DNA of 62,559 nucleotides, taken from a virus. The notes beneath the pieces are model-generated. The model saw only the letters and a list, made by a program, of their open reading frames with translations. It was not told the origin of the DNA and searched no databases. Both the position numbers and the translations under genes were made by a program. Below are positions 40,531 through 48,400 of the stretch, one piece after another (position 1 is the first letter of the stretch; each line of letters begins with the position of its first letter). Location: positions 1-62,559 of IMG/VR virus record IMGVR_UViG_3300045978_000256, one strand, 5' to 3'.

Positions 40531-40631
40531 TTGCTATTCCTCCCAAATAAAAAAATCATGAGAAGAATAATTGCACATACAAATGTGCCTATCAAAACAA
40601 ATATTCCAAGTGAGATAAGAAAAATTTCCAT
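40527..40631 (-). CDS. 34-residue membrane microprotein
   Basis: ATG 40631. Single hydrophobic helix (FLISLGIFVLIGTFVCAIILLMIFLF), then GRNSK. Stop TGA overlaps the next ATG. A tandem partner of 40408-40530. Confidence 0.5.
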   Translation of the reverse strand: MEIFLISLGIFVLIGTFVCAIILLMIFLFGRNSK

Positions 40632-40720
40632 ATTTATCTAAGATATATCCACATTAAAAAAAAACAAGAAAAATGAAATAATAAGTATCCATATATTTTC
40701 CTTGATGTACACTTTAACAT

Positions 40721-40739
40721 GGGCTGTTTTAGACAGCCC
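40721..40739 (-). terminator. GC-rich hairpin next to palindrome
   Basis: GGGCTGT / ACAGCCC with a five-base loop, one base from palindrome 40741-40755. It lies after the gene at 40759-40956 (minus strand order: stop, palindrome, hairpin). Confidence 0.6.
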
Positions 40740-40758
40740 CATTAAATTATTTAATTCT

Positions 40759-40956
40759 TCAAACAGCCACCGTATCATCACTGTCTTTCATATCAACATA
40801 TGCAAACATACCTGCTTGTGAAACTTCAAAGTTCTCTATTGCCTGTCTGTGTGGTTTCATACCACCTTCTACACACTTACGTAAAGCTTCACCCCTTGAT
40901 TCAGCTTCAACAACAAAGATAGATTTCGTGTGAAGGACAACTTCAAATTTTGGCAT
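40759..40956 (-). CDS. hypothetical small protein
   Basis: 65 residues. KFEVVLHTKSIFVVEAESRGEALRKCVEGG: beta-strand, then ARE-A helix, the common layout of small phage proteins. Preceded by a perfect sigma-70 promoter at 40997-41025 lying inside the upstream gene. Function unknown. Confidence 0.65.
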   Translation of the reverse strand: MPKFEVVLHTKSIFVVEAESRGEALRKCVEGGMKPHRQAIENFEVSQAGMFAYVDMKDSDDTVAV

Positions 40957-40957
40957 T

Positions 40958-41134
40958 TTAACTATCCTCTATATGAGTGTGTTTTTGTCTATAATAATTA
41001 TACCCATTCTTGGGATTTAAGTCAAGTTTTTCTTCATCCGTAAGAAACTGTTGATACTTATATTTTTCTTTTTTTAAAGGTTCCATTTTTAATTGTTTTT
41101 GGCCTTCATCGGTATTTTTTCTAAATTTTTTCAT
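40958..41134 (-). CDS. 58-residue basic protein
   Basis: ATG 41134, directly overlapping the upstream gene's end. Lys-rich (KKFRKNTDEGQKQLKMEPLKKEKYKY), with FLTDEEKLDLNPKNGYN. A promoter sits in its 3' end. Function unknown. Confidence 0.55.
   Translation of the reverse strand: MKKFRKNTDEGQKQLKMEPLKKEKYKYQQFLTDEEKLDLNPKNGYNYYRQKHTHIEDS
40997..41025 (-). promoter_or_regulatory. sigma-70 promoter inside a gene
   Basis: Minus strand: TTGACT (41020-41025), 17-base spacer, TATAAT (40997-41002). It lies within the 3' end of 40958-41134 and drives 40759-40956. Confidence 0.7.
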
Positions 41135-41484
41135 ACTGCGTTTTTAATCCTTTCAAACATTTCTTCTGCTCTTGGTGAATGAATTTCTAAAAAATCATTA
41201 CCAGAATTAAACCATACTCTAAGTTTATTGTCAAGTTGATCAACTGCTGCTAAATCAATTCTATTTAGTATCAATACTTCTTGTGGATGATAATACATAA
41301 TGTGGTTTTCACCTTCTTCTGGAATTTCTGTAAGACTATTAATTGTTTTCTCTAACAATTCTCTTGCAACATCATTTATGTAATAAACATAAGAAAAATT
41401 TCCATAAAACCCTAACATGAGTTCATCATGGGCTTTATCGTAATAGGCACACGTTAAATTATTATGGTTCATATATAATTTCAT
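41131..41484 (-). CDS. hypothetical protein
   Basis: 117 residues, GGAGGATTATGT upstream. Contains DELMLGFYGNFSYVYYIND and FERIKNAV. Adjacent to dCTP deaminase and overlapping its end by four bases. Function unknown. Confidence 0.65.
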   Translation of the reverse strand: MKLYMNHNNLTCAYYDKAHDELMLGFYGNFSYVYYINDVARELLEKTINSLTEIPEEGENHIMYYHPQEVLILNRIDLAAVDQLDNKLRVWFNSGNDFLEIHSPRAEEMFERIKNAV

Positions 41485-42038
41485 ACATAATCCTCCGTAT
41501 GCTGTTTATTAAGTTCTATGTTTCTTGCACCTTGATACTTCCCTTGATACGCTACTTTGACTGTCTCATGTAAATGAAAACGTACTTGAGCAATACCAAC
41601 ACCAGCATAGAGTTTTACAATACATGGATTAAAATTTGAGACTTCAATTGTTAGGTTGCCTTCATATCCTGCTTCAATAGGTGTAATATGTGGCACTATA
41701 CCTATACGTGCAAGTGACGATTTTCCCCAACATTCAGCACTAACATTAAGAGGGAGTTTCAATCTTTCTGTTGCTAATCCTAATATACGTCCATATGCTG
41801 GTATATGGACGTAATCTTGTTTAACAAGTTCGTAATTTTCTATATTATCTTGTTGTAATGAATCAATCATATAATTTTTTGGTGGATTAAATACTAAAAA
41901 ATGTGGCTGTAAGGTAATAACGTAGCCAGCAGGATCAAGACCGTAACTGAGTACAGATTTTACTTTATGATCAATAAATGGATCAATCATCTGATGATGT
42001 TTTACATACTCACAAATCATAGTATCTGTTAAAAGCAT
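41481..42038 (-). CDS. dcd: dCTP deaminase
   Basis: 185 residues, GCACTGGAGATTAAT upstream. Carries CWGKSSLARIGIVPHITPIEAGYEGNLTIEVSNF, the dCTP deaminase/dUTPase-family signature, with Glu in the GNLTIEVSN block and AGVGIAQVRF; C-terminal KYQGARN is the nucleotide-binding tail. Converts dCTP to dUTP, feeding dTMP synthesis by ThyX. Deaminase is favoured over dUTPase by SSLARIGI and the tail. Confidence 0.88.
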   Translation of the reverse strand: MLLTDTMICEYVKHHQMIDPFIDHKVKSVLSYGLDPAGYVITLQPHFLVFNPPKNYMIDSLQQDNIENYELVKQDYVHIPAYGRILGLATERLKLPLNVSAECWGKSSLARIGIVPHITPIEAGYEGNLTIEVSNFNPCIVKLYAGVGIAQVRFHLHETVKVAYQGKYQGARNIELNKQHTEDYV

Positions 42039-42039
42039 A

Positions 42040-42312
42040 TTAATCTCCAGTGCTTAAATTAAAGTTTTCACCAAGTTCTTCTGTAAGAATTTGTAGTTCT
42101 TTTGTCCGTTTATCTACAAAATCTTTAGACATATAATACGACTTCTGTTTATCTTCATAGACAATAAATGTCTCGGTAGGAAATTCATAGTCAACATGAT
42201 CAAAAATATCATGAAAATATTCCATTGTTTCTACATCATACTTTTCTTCAAGGTACGCTAATACTTCGTCCATATCATAATACTCTAATGTTCGGACTTT
42301 TGGTTTGTGCAT
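42040..42312 (-). CDS. hypothetical acidic protein
   Basis: 90 residues, GAAAGGAGATGCTA upstream. YYDMDEVLAYLEEKYDVETMEYFHDIF resembles the start of 48381-48695 (VYNAKQVLDYVEEKYQYGYYDYVTHII), so the two may be paralogs. Function unknown. Confidence 0.6.
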   Translation of the reverse strand: MHKPKVRTLEYYDMDEVLAYLEEKYDVETMEYFHDIFDHVDYEFPTETFIVYEDKQKSYYMSKDFVDKRTKELQILTEELGENFNLSTGD

Positions 42313-42657
42313 TTAATAGCATCTCCTTTCGTATCTATAATGCATATGACACCAACCTACTCTATTATTTGTGCAACGTCTTTGTGGAGCATATACAATT
42401 GGCGGTTGTACATACACATAAGCACCACCACGATATACACGTTGTCTTTCTCTATTGTGCCTATGTCCATGATGTCTATGTTGGTGTGCGTGTCTTTTAT
42501 TTCTTCCATGCCAATGTGGATGTGAACCATGTGCTAATGTAATTTCTACATTCTGTGCTTCTGCACGATTAATTAAAGTAGGTACTCCAAGAGACACACA
42601 CCACATTAATAACCCACATCCAATAATTTTAATCAGGTTCATCTGGTTCTTCTTCAT
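42313..42657 (-). CDS. secreted His-rich protein
   Basis: 114 residues, AAAGGAAAAACCTT upstream; starts within the end of the upstream gene. Signal peptide (IIGCGLLMWCVSLGVPTLINRAEAQ), then HPHWHGRNKRHAHQHRHH and CTNNRVGWCHMHYRYERRC. About 14 His and 4 Cys in the mature part suggest metal binding in the periplasm. No enzyme family recognised. Confidence 0.65.
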   Translation of the reverse strand: MKKNQMNLIKIIGCGLLMWCVSLGVPTLINRAEAQNVEITLAHGSHPHWHGRNKRHAHQHRHHGHRHNRERQRVYRGGAYVYVQPPIVYAPQRRCTNNRVGWCHMHYRYERRCY

Positions 42658-42835
42658 AAGGTTTTTCCTTTACTGATAAAACTTCTACGGTTGTTTCATA
42701 CATATCTTCTTGATCTATGGCACTAAAAAATTTGCCATCAAGATACTGCATGACAAGATCCTTTGCTTCTTCTTCTGTTTCACAATCAACAGTAAAAGCG
42801 GTTTTAATAATTTCTTGAATATGAACTATGAACAT
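42629..42835 (-). CDS. hypothetical small protein
   Basis: 68 residues, AAAAGGAGATAGTT upstream. FIVHIQEIIKTAFTVDCETEEEAKDLVMQYLDG: strand-helix layout, acidic PYEEEPDEPD tail. Function unknown. Confidence 0.6.
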   Translation of the reverse strand: MFIVHIQEIIKTAFTVDCETEEEAKDLVMQYLDGKFFSAIDQEDMYETTVEVLSVKEKPYEEEPDEPD

Positions 42836-42847
42836 AACTATCTCCTT

Positions 42848-43168
42848 TTAGTTAGGTACACATTGTTGTAACCAATGAGAATCAGTAGGACCATTAGGCT
42901 CTGCGGCATAAAAACCTATAGTCATATCAATACGTGGATTTTTAAAAAACTTATAGTATCTTGCACATGTACCATTGTCAAAAATATATGGTGTAAAAGA
43001 ATATTTATCTGGAAAGCATTTATTCAAAGTAAGAAGATAATGAATAACATTCGTTGTACACGTCATAAGATCTTCACCAACAGCATACACCACATAATTT
43101 GTAGGACTTAACTGTAACTGATGTTCATTCCTACCAACTACAACTGCTTCATAATATTTGAAAATCAT
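42848..43168 (-). CDS. hypothetical protein
   Basis: 106 residues from ATG 43168 (AAAGGAAACAC upstream). VVVGRNEHQLQLSPTNYVVYAVGEDL and FDNGTCARYYKF; alpha/beta. Function unknown. Confidence 0.6.
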   Translation of the reverse strand: MIFKYYEAVVVGRNEHQLQLSPTNYVVYAVGEDLMTCTTNVIHYLLTLNKCFPDKYSFTPYIFDNGTCARYYKFFKNPRIDMTIGFYAAEPNGPTDSHWLQQCVPN

Positions 43169-43179
43169 GTGTTTCCTTT

Positions 43180-43201
43180 GTGGGCATTTGTAGATGCCCA
43201 C
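43180..43201. terminator. hairpin next to palindrome
   Basis: GTGGGCAT / ATGCCCAC, eight-base stem; palindrome 43207-43221 follows on the plus strand. Same hairpin-palindrome arrangement as at 40721 and 20694. Confidence 0.6.
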
Positions 43202-43225
43202 TTTTAATTAAATAATTTAATCTTT

Positions 43226-43363
43226 CTATCGTGGTAAGGTTTGGATTAATTGTAGTACGGCTAACAATACTACAGGAACCCATAAAGGACACCAATTAGC
43301 AGCAGATAACGCTGCTAATATTAACGCAAGAATCGCTAAAACTACACTAACTGTAAGCACCAT
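43226..43363 (-). CDS. 45-residue two-helix membrane protein
   Basis: GGGGGATAAC before ATG 43363. Two hydrophobic helices separated by SAANWCPLW (VVLAILALILAAL and VVLLAVLQLI). Function unknown. Confidence 0.55.
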   Translation of the reverse strand: MVLTVSVVLAILALILAALSAANWCPLWVPVVLLAVLQLIQTLPR

Positions 43364-43372
43364 GTTATCCCC

Positions 43373-43621
43373 CTATACACCATTCGTAAATGGTTCTTCA
43401 TGTATACCATCTAACAAAACACCTAAATTAAGTTTATCTCCCCATTTCGTATACAGGTTATCCAATTCACACACAAAAACCCCATCATGAACAACAACTA
43501 ACCCTTCATAACACACGTATACTCCATCAGGAATATGTACTTCTTGTCCTGGTACGTAACACATACTATGTGCATCAACTTTTATTTGACACCCATTTTC
43601 ACCATAGACATCATAATTCAT
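43373..43621 (-). CDS. hypothetical protein
   Basis: 82 residues, AGGAGATGTGATTA upstream. YVPGQEVHIPDGVYVCYEGLVVVHDGVFVCELDNL is beta-rich with two Cys. Overlaps the previous gene by one base. Function unknown. Confidence 0.6.
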   Translation of the reverse strand: MNYDVYGENGCQIKVDAHSMCYVPGQEVHIPDGVYVCYEGLVVVHDGVFVCELDNLYTKWGDKLNLGVLLDGIHEEPFTNGV

Positions 43622-43884
43622 TAATCACATCTCCTATAAGTACGATAACCATACCAGTTTCCATATCTATCATATTGTCGTTGACGATGTGTATAACATC
43701 GTCGATAACGATATGAAGGTGGAGTTACGTACACAGGTGGAGCAGGTTGTACATATACAGGTGGAGTAGTAATTGTTACAGGAGCAGGAGTCACAGAGAC
43801 ATTACCATATGGATCTACTGCTGCAACACATCCACCTACTAATAATCCAATACCTATCATTAAACCAGCAATACTCTTTTTCAT
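43621..43884 (-). CDS. lipoprotein from internal start
   Basis: 87 residues if translated from ATG 43884: hydrophobic signal ending LVGGC (lipobox), then TITTPPVYVQPAPPVYVTPPSYRYRR and a Tyr/Arg-rich end. Strong internal ribosome binding site AAGGA eight bases upstream. Likely the form inserted in the envelope. Confidence 0.6.
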   Translation of the reverse strand: MKKSIAGLMIGIGLLVGGCVAAVDPYGNVSVTPAPVTITTPPVYVQPAPPVYVTPPSYRYRRCYTHRQRQYDRYGNWYGYRTYRRCD

Positions 43885-44061
43885 ATTACAATCCTTGTCA
43901 TTTGCAATAACATAGACTTTTGATAAATCAACTCCCCCGCACCGAATATAATCAGACCCTCCATCCACAAATGTCTGATTTTGACATGAACATTGGTGAA
44001 AATCATGCCTATGTTTTGACTCTAAAATTTCTCCACATTCTAAACATTGTACTTTACTCAT
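43621..44061 (-). CDS. zinc ribbon fused in frame to lipoprotein
   Basis: 146 residues from ATG 44061 (ATGA overlap with thyX). The first 60 residues are a small zinc domain (CLECGEILESKHRHDFHQCSCQNQTFVDGG, like the phage DUF7695 family). At residue 60 an internal ATG (43884, with AAGGATTGTAAT upstream) begins MKKSIAGLMIGIGLLVGGC, a clear lipoprotein signal peptide, then a Pro/Val/Thr-rich repeat segment. Either a fusion after loss of a stop, or two products, one from the internal start. An internal signal peptide in one long protein would be odd. Confidence 0.7.
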   Translation of the reverse strand: MSKVQCLECGEILESKHRHDFHQCSCQNQTFVDGGSDYIRCGGVDLSKVYVIANDKDCNMKKSIAGLMIGIGLLVGGCVAAVDPYGNVSVTPAPVTITTPPVYVQPAPPVYVTPPSYRYRRCYTHRQRQYDRYGNWYGYRTYRRCD

Positions 44062-44783
44062 ACCAATATCCACTTGTTTTTTTCAAGTATCTCTATTGTT
44101 ACAGGACACATGTTTGCTTCTTTCACTTCTTCTAGCATCAATTGAGCTACTGTATGTATTTCTTCTTGTGCATGGGCTGAATTTCGTAACATTTGATAAT
44201 TCGCAAATGAACGAAGATTCATTGTTGTTACACGTTCTGTCATATTATTCTGTGGCAATACTCCTCTATAAAATTCTCTCAGTCTTTTATACTGAGTGTT
44301 TGTAATCAAACCCATTTTTTCATGTTGTTTCATACGTTCTAAACACGTTCTATATAAATCATTTGCACGTCCACAGATGTATTCATACTCTCCTATTAAA
44401 TCATCTTCATAACAATCATAGAATACATTCAAAATATCCTCTGGCATTTTGAGCCATTCATTAGGCATGGTTCTATATCGTCCACTCATACCATTATGAG
44501 ATGCTATCCTATGTGTCATGTGTTGTCTATCTGTGCTTATAGGAATTTTCATCCAGAAACGAAAGACAACACTTTCAAAAGGACTACCATGTACGTGTCC
44601 TACATCTTCTAATGTTTGTATTGGACGTGTAAGCACTTCTGTTAAGATTCTTTTTACATCTTCATCTGTACGTTTTTCTTTTCCTTGTAATGTTGTACTT
44701 GAAGTCCATGCACTTTCAGCAATTGCCCTATCATCACCTAGCCAACCTTGTAATTCAACATGTATCTGGCCTTTATTCCTCAT
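44058..44783 (-). CDS. thyX: thymidylate synthase ThyX
   Basis: 241 residues. Flavin-dependent thymidylate synthase motif THRIASHNGMSGRY (RHRxxSxNxxSxR) at about residue 90; ends with NLRSFANYQMLRNSAHAQEEIH. Makes dTMP from dUMP with methylenetetrahydrofolate, FAD and NADPH. Works with dCTP deaminase and class II ribonucleotide reductase nearby. Its stop overlaps the zinc-ribbon start. Confidence 0.93.
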   Translation of the reverse strand: MRNKGQIHVELQGWLGDDRAIAESAWTSSTTLQGKEKRTDEDVKRILTEVLTRPIQTLEDVGHVHGSPFESVVFRFWMKIPISTDRQHMTHRIASHNGMSGRYRTMPNEWLKMPEDILNVFYDCYEDDLIGEYEYICGRANDLYRTCLERMKQHEKMGLITNTQYKRLREFYRGVLPQNNMTERVTTMNLRSFANYQMLRNSAHAQEEIHTVAQLMLEEVKEANMCPVTIEILEKNKWILV

Positions 44784-44801
44784 AATTCACCTATGATTAA
44801 A

Positions 44802-45275
44802 TTATTTTTGACTATGCACGACATTTGCTGATTCATAAATATAGACATTCTTAGGAAGTGTATCAGTATAGACTTTGACAAGATCACGTTCAAGTAAACC
44901 GTATCCAATCCCTGGAAAGTTTACCACAACACGATTGTAATGTCCAGCAATCTTCTGAAGGAGTTTACAAGAGTATTCAATAAGAGGCAAACTCGAAGGC
45001 TGTTGATAATTCTTCTTTGTTTGAAAAATCCCTATATGTTTTCCTTCAATCTCTGTAATAATCAAAACCCCATATTCACCTAAATGTCCACACACTTCAC
45101 GTACTAATTGTCCTGCTTCAAAAGCAATATGCGGATATTTTTTTGCTAATCTTCCTGCTGCTCCTACTCCCATCACCAATGAACCATCTTGTTTTATACA
45201 TGAGTTTGCGGTAACAAGAAATAAATCAGCCAAACCTAATTCATTAAACATTTCACCTGTAAGATACTCAGGCAT
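44802..45275 (-). CDS. macro domain protein
   Basis: 157 residues from ATG 45275 (AAGGATATGAAA upstream). FLVTANSCIKQDGSLVMGVGAAGRLAKKYP is the macro-domain ADP-ribose loop, and VVNFPGIGYGLL the second. Binds or hydrolyses ADP-ribose or its derivatives. In phages could undo host ADP-ribosylation or handle NAD-defence products. Confidence 0.85.
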   Translation of the reverse strand: MPEYLTGEMFNELGLADLFLVTANSCIKQDGSLVMGVGAAGRLAKKYPHIAFEAGQLVREVCGHLGEYGVLIITEIEGKHIGIFQTKKNYQQPSSLPLIEYSCKLLQKIAGHYNRVVVNFPGIGYGLLERDLVKVYTDTLPKNVYIYESANVVHSQK

Positions 45276-45930
45276 TTTCATATCCTTCTAGTTCTGTTAT
45301 TTCAATCAACATATGAGGATATTTTTGTGTCAATATTTGCAACACATCGTCTAATGGTGTTTCATCAATTAAATTATTTAATTTTTTCTCTTTATGATAC
45401 TCCTGTTTCTCTACATTTGTTTTTAATAAATACTCTAATACTTCATAGAGATATGCAAATTTATGTGCATATTTAATCGCTTCTAATTGTCCATGTATTT
45501 TTTCGTATTTTTGTAAAGGAACATAAATTATAGCTTTTTGTCTCTGAATAATTTGTGTTTTTTCTTGATCATTAATATATTGTTTATAATTTTTTGTAGA
45601 TAAATTTTGTGCTGCTTGAAGCATATCATCTTTATTATGCTGTGTAATATACCGCATAAATGCTTTAATGCGCCACCAAGGTACATCTTTTAAATCACGA
45701 AATTTTATACCAAGATGTGAACACATTTTATATAAATTAATGTATGAAGTAACATCTTTTGTATTTAAATTTGGATATTCTCTTTGTAAATATACCCAAA
45801 AATTACTATGTTTATCTTTATACACTTTTCTTTCCTTTATATCATATAAGTATGCTCCTAATCGTATTTTGTTTTCTAAATCAATATCAATATATTTTTG
45901 AATCATTTCTGGAGTTACTGTACTTTCCAT
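45268..45930 (-). CDS. hypothetical helical protein
   Basis: 220 residues, AGGATAAAAT upstream. Mostly helical; TSYINLYKMCSHLGIKF and LPWWRIKAFMRYI are HTH-like but not convincing. The palindrome 45368-45382 encodes KKLNNLID. Lies between macro and RuvC genes. Function unknown. Confidence 0.6.
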   Translation of the reverse strand: MESTVTPEMIQKYIDIDLENKIRLGAYLYDIKERKVYKDKHSNFWVYLQREYPNLNTKDVTSYINLYKMCSHLGIKFRDLKDVPWWRIKAFMRYITQHNKDDMLQAAQNLSTKNYKQYINDQEKTQIIQRQKAIIYVPLQKYEKIHGQLEAIKYAHKFAYLYEVLEYLLKTNVEKQEYHKEKKLNNLIDETPLDDVLQILTQKYPHMLIEITELEGYENA

Positions 45931-46415
45931 ATTTTATCCTGTACAGAATATTTCCACGGACTACTTTTGTTCTGTAAATAATGTACTCCTGTTATTGCTA
46001 TACCTAATGCATCTCGTAAGTGTTCATTAGGTAATAACAAATTCCATGTTGTTTTTAGTCCCATTGCGACATCTTTTTTTGTGGCTCTCCCATTACCCGT
46101 AATAAACTTCTTCATTGTCAATGGAGCAACTATATATAACGGACACCAATCATACAAATACTCTCGTAATAAAATATTGATTGTTGCTAAAAGTTCTAGC
46201 ACGTTTTTATTAGGTGATCCCCATGAAATACCTTCCATAAAGATTGCTGTGACTTTATAATCTTGTGCTATCCATTGACATTGTGTAGCGAGCATCCTTG
46301 CTCCTACTAATCCTTTTTTCTCTATATCATACAATTCAGTATATCTTATCTGCAAGTTCTCATTGAGAACAACTATACCTGTATGCGTGCTAGGATCAAT
46401 ACCCATAATAATCAT
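45915..46415 (-). CDS. RuvC-like Holliday junction resolvase
   Basis: 166 residues. MGIDPSTHTGIVVL (first Asp), FMEGISWGSPNKNVLEL (Glu), KKFITGNGRATKKDVAMGL and DALGIAI (C-terminal Asp pair) follow the RuvC order. Resolves branched DNA, probably before packaging or during recombination. Overlaps the membrane microprotein upstream by ATGA. Confidence 0.88.
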   Translation of the reverse strand: MIIMGIDPSTHTGIVVLNENLQIRYTELYDIEKKGLVGARMLATQCQWIAQDYKVTAIFMEGISWGSPNKNVLELLATINILLREYLYDWCPLYIVAPLTMKKFITGNGRATKKDVAMGLKTTWNLLLPNEHLRDALGIAITGVHYLQNKSSPWKYSVQDKIWKVQ

Positions 46416-46507
46416 CTATACCACATATATAATAACATTATAACAAATACTAAACAACCATATTGTATAACTGTCATTATATCCCACAAAATATTTCCTA
46501 TATACAT
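46412..46507 (-). CDS. 31-residue membrane microprotein
   Basis: ATG 46507. MYIGNILWDIMTVIQYGCLVFVIMLLYMWYR: one hydrophobic helix. Stop overlaps the RuvC start. Function unknown. Confidence 0.45.
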   Translation of the reverse strand: MYIGNILWDIMTVIQYGCLVFVIMLLYMWYR

Positions 46508-46510
46508 TAT

Positions 46511-47902
46511 TTATACTACCTCTTGTGATTGTTGTTCTTCTATATCTGTTTGGCCTGAGTCTTTTACTAAACCCTCTCCTACAAGGAACGTATGGCTTTT
46601 AAATTTCCAGAAATGTGTTGAACCATTTTCTCTTTCTACTCTGAATACAACACCTTCCATATAATGAGAAGGATCTAATGGTTCTGGACGTTCTACAAAT
46701 TCAGAAAAATCAGGCAAAACATCAGCAAATGTCATATGATCTTTATAGGTTTCATGCCCAACAGTATACATCATAAATTCATGAACATGAGTAAGTTGAA
46801 GTTGTTCACATCGTTTCTTCACTAATGACCAAGGTACTTCATAGACTTCACCATCTTCATTCGTCCAAGTGATTCTATAAACGAGTAATTTTCTTTGATA
46901 CGGGAAACATCCATACTTAAAGAACAATTTATTCGCTTCATCAGTATTCGCTTTATATTGTTTTTGTATTTCCTTGGGCAATTTTTTTAATTCAACACTT
47001 GGCATAATAGGTTGATACGGACTAATAAAGCCTACGTGTTCATAATAAATTGTTTCGCCTTTATGCAATTTAATATCTTGTACGTCATCAAATCGAAATG
47101 ATTCATCAGAATAATAACCCCTTGTCTTACCCCTATCTGGAAATAAAAATGCAAGGAAGGGCAACCTCTGACTCAAAAAATGCCTATTCTGATAGGCTTC
47201 TGTAGTGCCTTTAATAACTCTCCGTGACCCTACCCAATGTTCATATCTTGGTTTTAATAGCCATGCTACCTTGTTCAACCATTTGTTCTTATATGGTGTA
47301 CGATTGATACCTCTATGCAATCGTCCAGAAGTCCCATGTGCTTTTGCTGTAACATAAATCCTATCACCTATAGATACATGTTGATTCAAATGATACCTGA
47401 GATGATCTGTGTCTACATGTTCTAAAAATGTAGGGACTTGTGCTTTCCGTACAACTTTCTGTTTACCAGGAGTTGACGATTGTCTTACTGGTATCACATA
47501 ACGATTACAGATTTCTGTACCATTAATAGCAGTAAATTGATACCCTAATGGTGCAGTTTCTAATATCTCATGTCCTTTACAATAGATTAAATAATTTAAT
47601 CCACAGACGAATCCTTGACTCTTTATTCCCCGAAATGATTGTGCTCGTACACGTCTTTTTTCATCAAAATATCCACCACCTATTTTTGTCCCTGTTGCAT
47701 CGTATCGTGCAATCAGATCGTTCTTTTCACAGAACTCCTGTGAAAGCTGTACATCACAATCAAAGTATAATACACGATCTTCTACCTTTGCATCTAACCC
47801 AACAATAACTCGTTCACCTAATACTGTAGCAACTTGTAATCTATCAGCATTAGGATGTTTTTCAAGACGTGTTATGTGTGCTAATGTGCAAATACCCGAC
47901 AC
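46511..47902 (-). CDS. RNA ligase, Rnl5/DraRnl type
   Basis: 463 residues from GTG 47902 (AGGAGAAAAAAA upstream). N-terminal tRNA-binding OB-like part (LEKHPNADRLQVATVLGERVIVGLD), then ligase motif I VTAKAHGTSGR, motif III IYYEHVGF, motif IV MEGVVFRV, motif V FWKFKS. This arrangement matches the Deinococcus DraRnl family, which seals nicks in RNA. With the Rnl2-like enzyme and P-loop kinase it suggests RNA repair. The palindrome 47586-47600 encodes GLNYLIY. Confidence 0.85.
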   Translation of the reverse strand: MSGICTLAHITRLEKHPNADRLQVATVLGERVIVGLDAKVEDRVLYFDCDVQLSQEFCEKNDLIARYDATGTKIGGGYFDEKRRVRAQSFRGIKSQGFVCGLNYLIYCKGHEILETAPLGYQFTAINGTEICNRYVIPVRQSSTPGKQKVVRKAQVPTFLEHVDTDHLRYHLNQHVSIGDRIYVTAKAHGTSGRLHRGINRTPYKNKWLNKVAWLLKPRYEHWVGSRRVIKGTTEAYQNRHFLSQRLPFLAFLFPDRGKTRGYYSDESFRFDDVQDIKLHKGETIYYEHVGFISPYQPIMPSVELKKLPKEIQKQYKANTDEANKLFFKYGCFPYQRKLLVYRITWTNEDGEVYEVPWSLVKKRCEQLQLTHVHEFMMYTVGHETYKDHMTFADVLPDFSEFVERPEPLDPSHYMEGVVFRVERENGSTHFWKFKSHTFLVGEGLVKDSGQTDIEEQQSQEVV

Positions 47903-47915
47903 TTTTTTTCTCCTG

Positions 47916-48158
47916 TCACTTGAGTAATTTTTTTACCAGTTTTACAAAATCAACAATCGTAAATAACACTAACCAGCAAGCGATTGCTACCCACATCCAT
48001 AAAAGATATGCAAATGAATGTTCATCACGATACCTTTTAATAATATCTTGTAAGTCTGTTTTCTCTACTTCCACTTCCTTGAATATATCAGAAATAAGTG
48101 GTTTAGAATACACTAAAATAAATACAAACATATACAGAACAACTAATATCCAAAACAT
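47916..48158 (-). CDS. two-helix membrane protein
   Basis: 80 residues. Membrane helices at 1-22 (FWILVVLYMFVFILVYS) and 53-73 (LLWMWVAIACWLVLFTIVDFV); connecting segment charged. Function unknown; a spanin-, holin- or superinfection-type role is possible but unproven. Confidence 0.6.
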   Translation of the reverse strand: MFWILVVLYMFVFILVYSKPLISDIFKEVEVEKTDLQDIIKRYRDEHSFAYLLWMWVAIACWLVLFTIVDFVKLVKKLLK

Positions 48159-48400
48159 TATGAACCCCTGTAATGTAAAGAAATTTTATCTGTTACTATG
48201 TAACACGTATCAAGTTCATGATCAAGTCGAACAAGATGATTACCTGTTACTAATGAAATCATATGAATATATGGCATATCAATTTTAAACACTTTATATG
48301 CTAATGCCTTTGTTTCTGTTACATAGAGAATAAAATCTCCAGGTACAACTTCTTTTCCTTCATTATCAAAAAACTTCTTTTTAGTCGGGGTTAAAATCAT
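48158..48400 (-). CDS. hypothetical protein
   Basis: 80 residues from ATG 48400, with GGAGAGG about 12 bases upstream; starts at 48421 or 48439 remain possible. TPTKKKFFDNEGKEVVPGDFILYVTETKALAYKVFKID is beta-rich. Function unknown. Confidence 0.5.
   Translation of the reverse strand: MILTPTKKKFFDNEGKEVVPGDFILYVTETKALAYKVFKIDMPYIHMISLVTGNHLVRLDHELDTCYIVTDKISLHYRGS

Noticed and set aside
40638-40690. 12-residue ORF with good binding site
   Set aside because: Too short to support as a gene; could be a leader peptide but no evidence.
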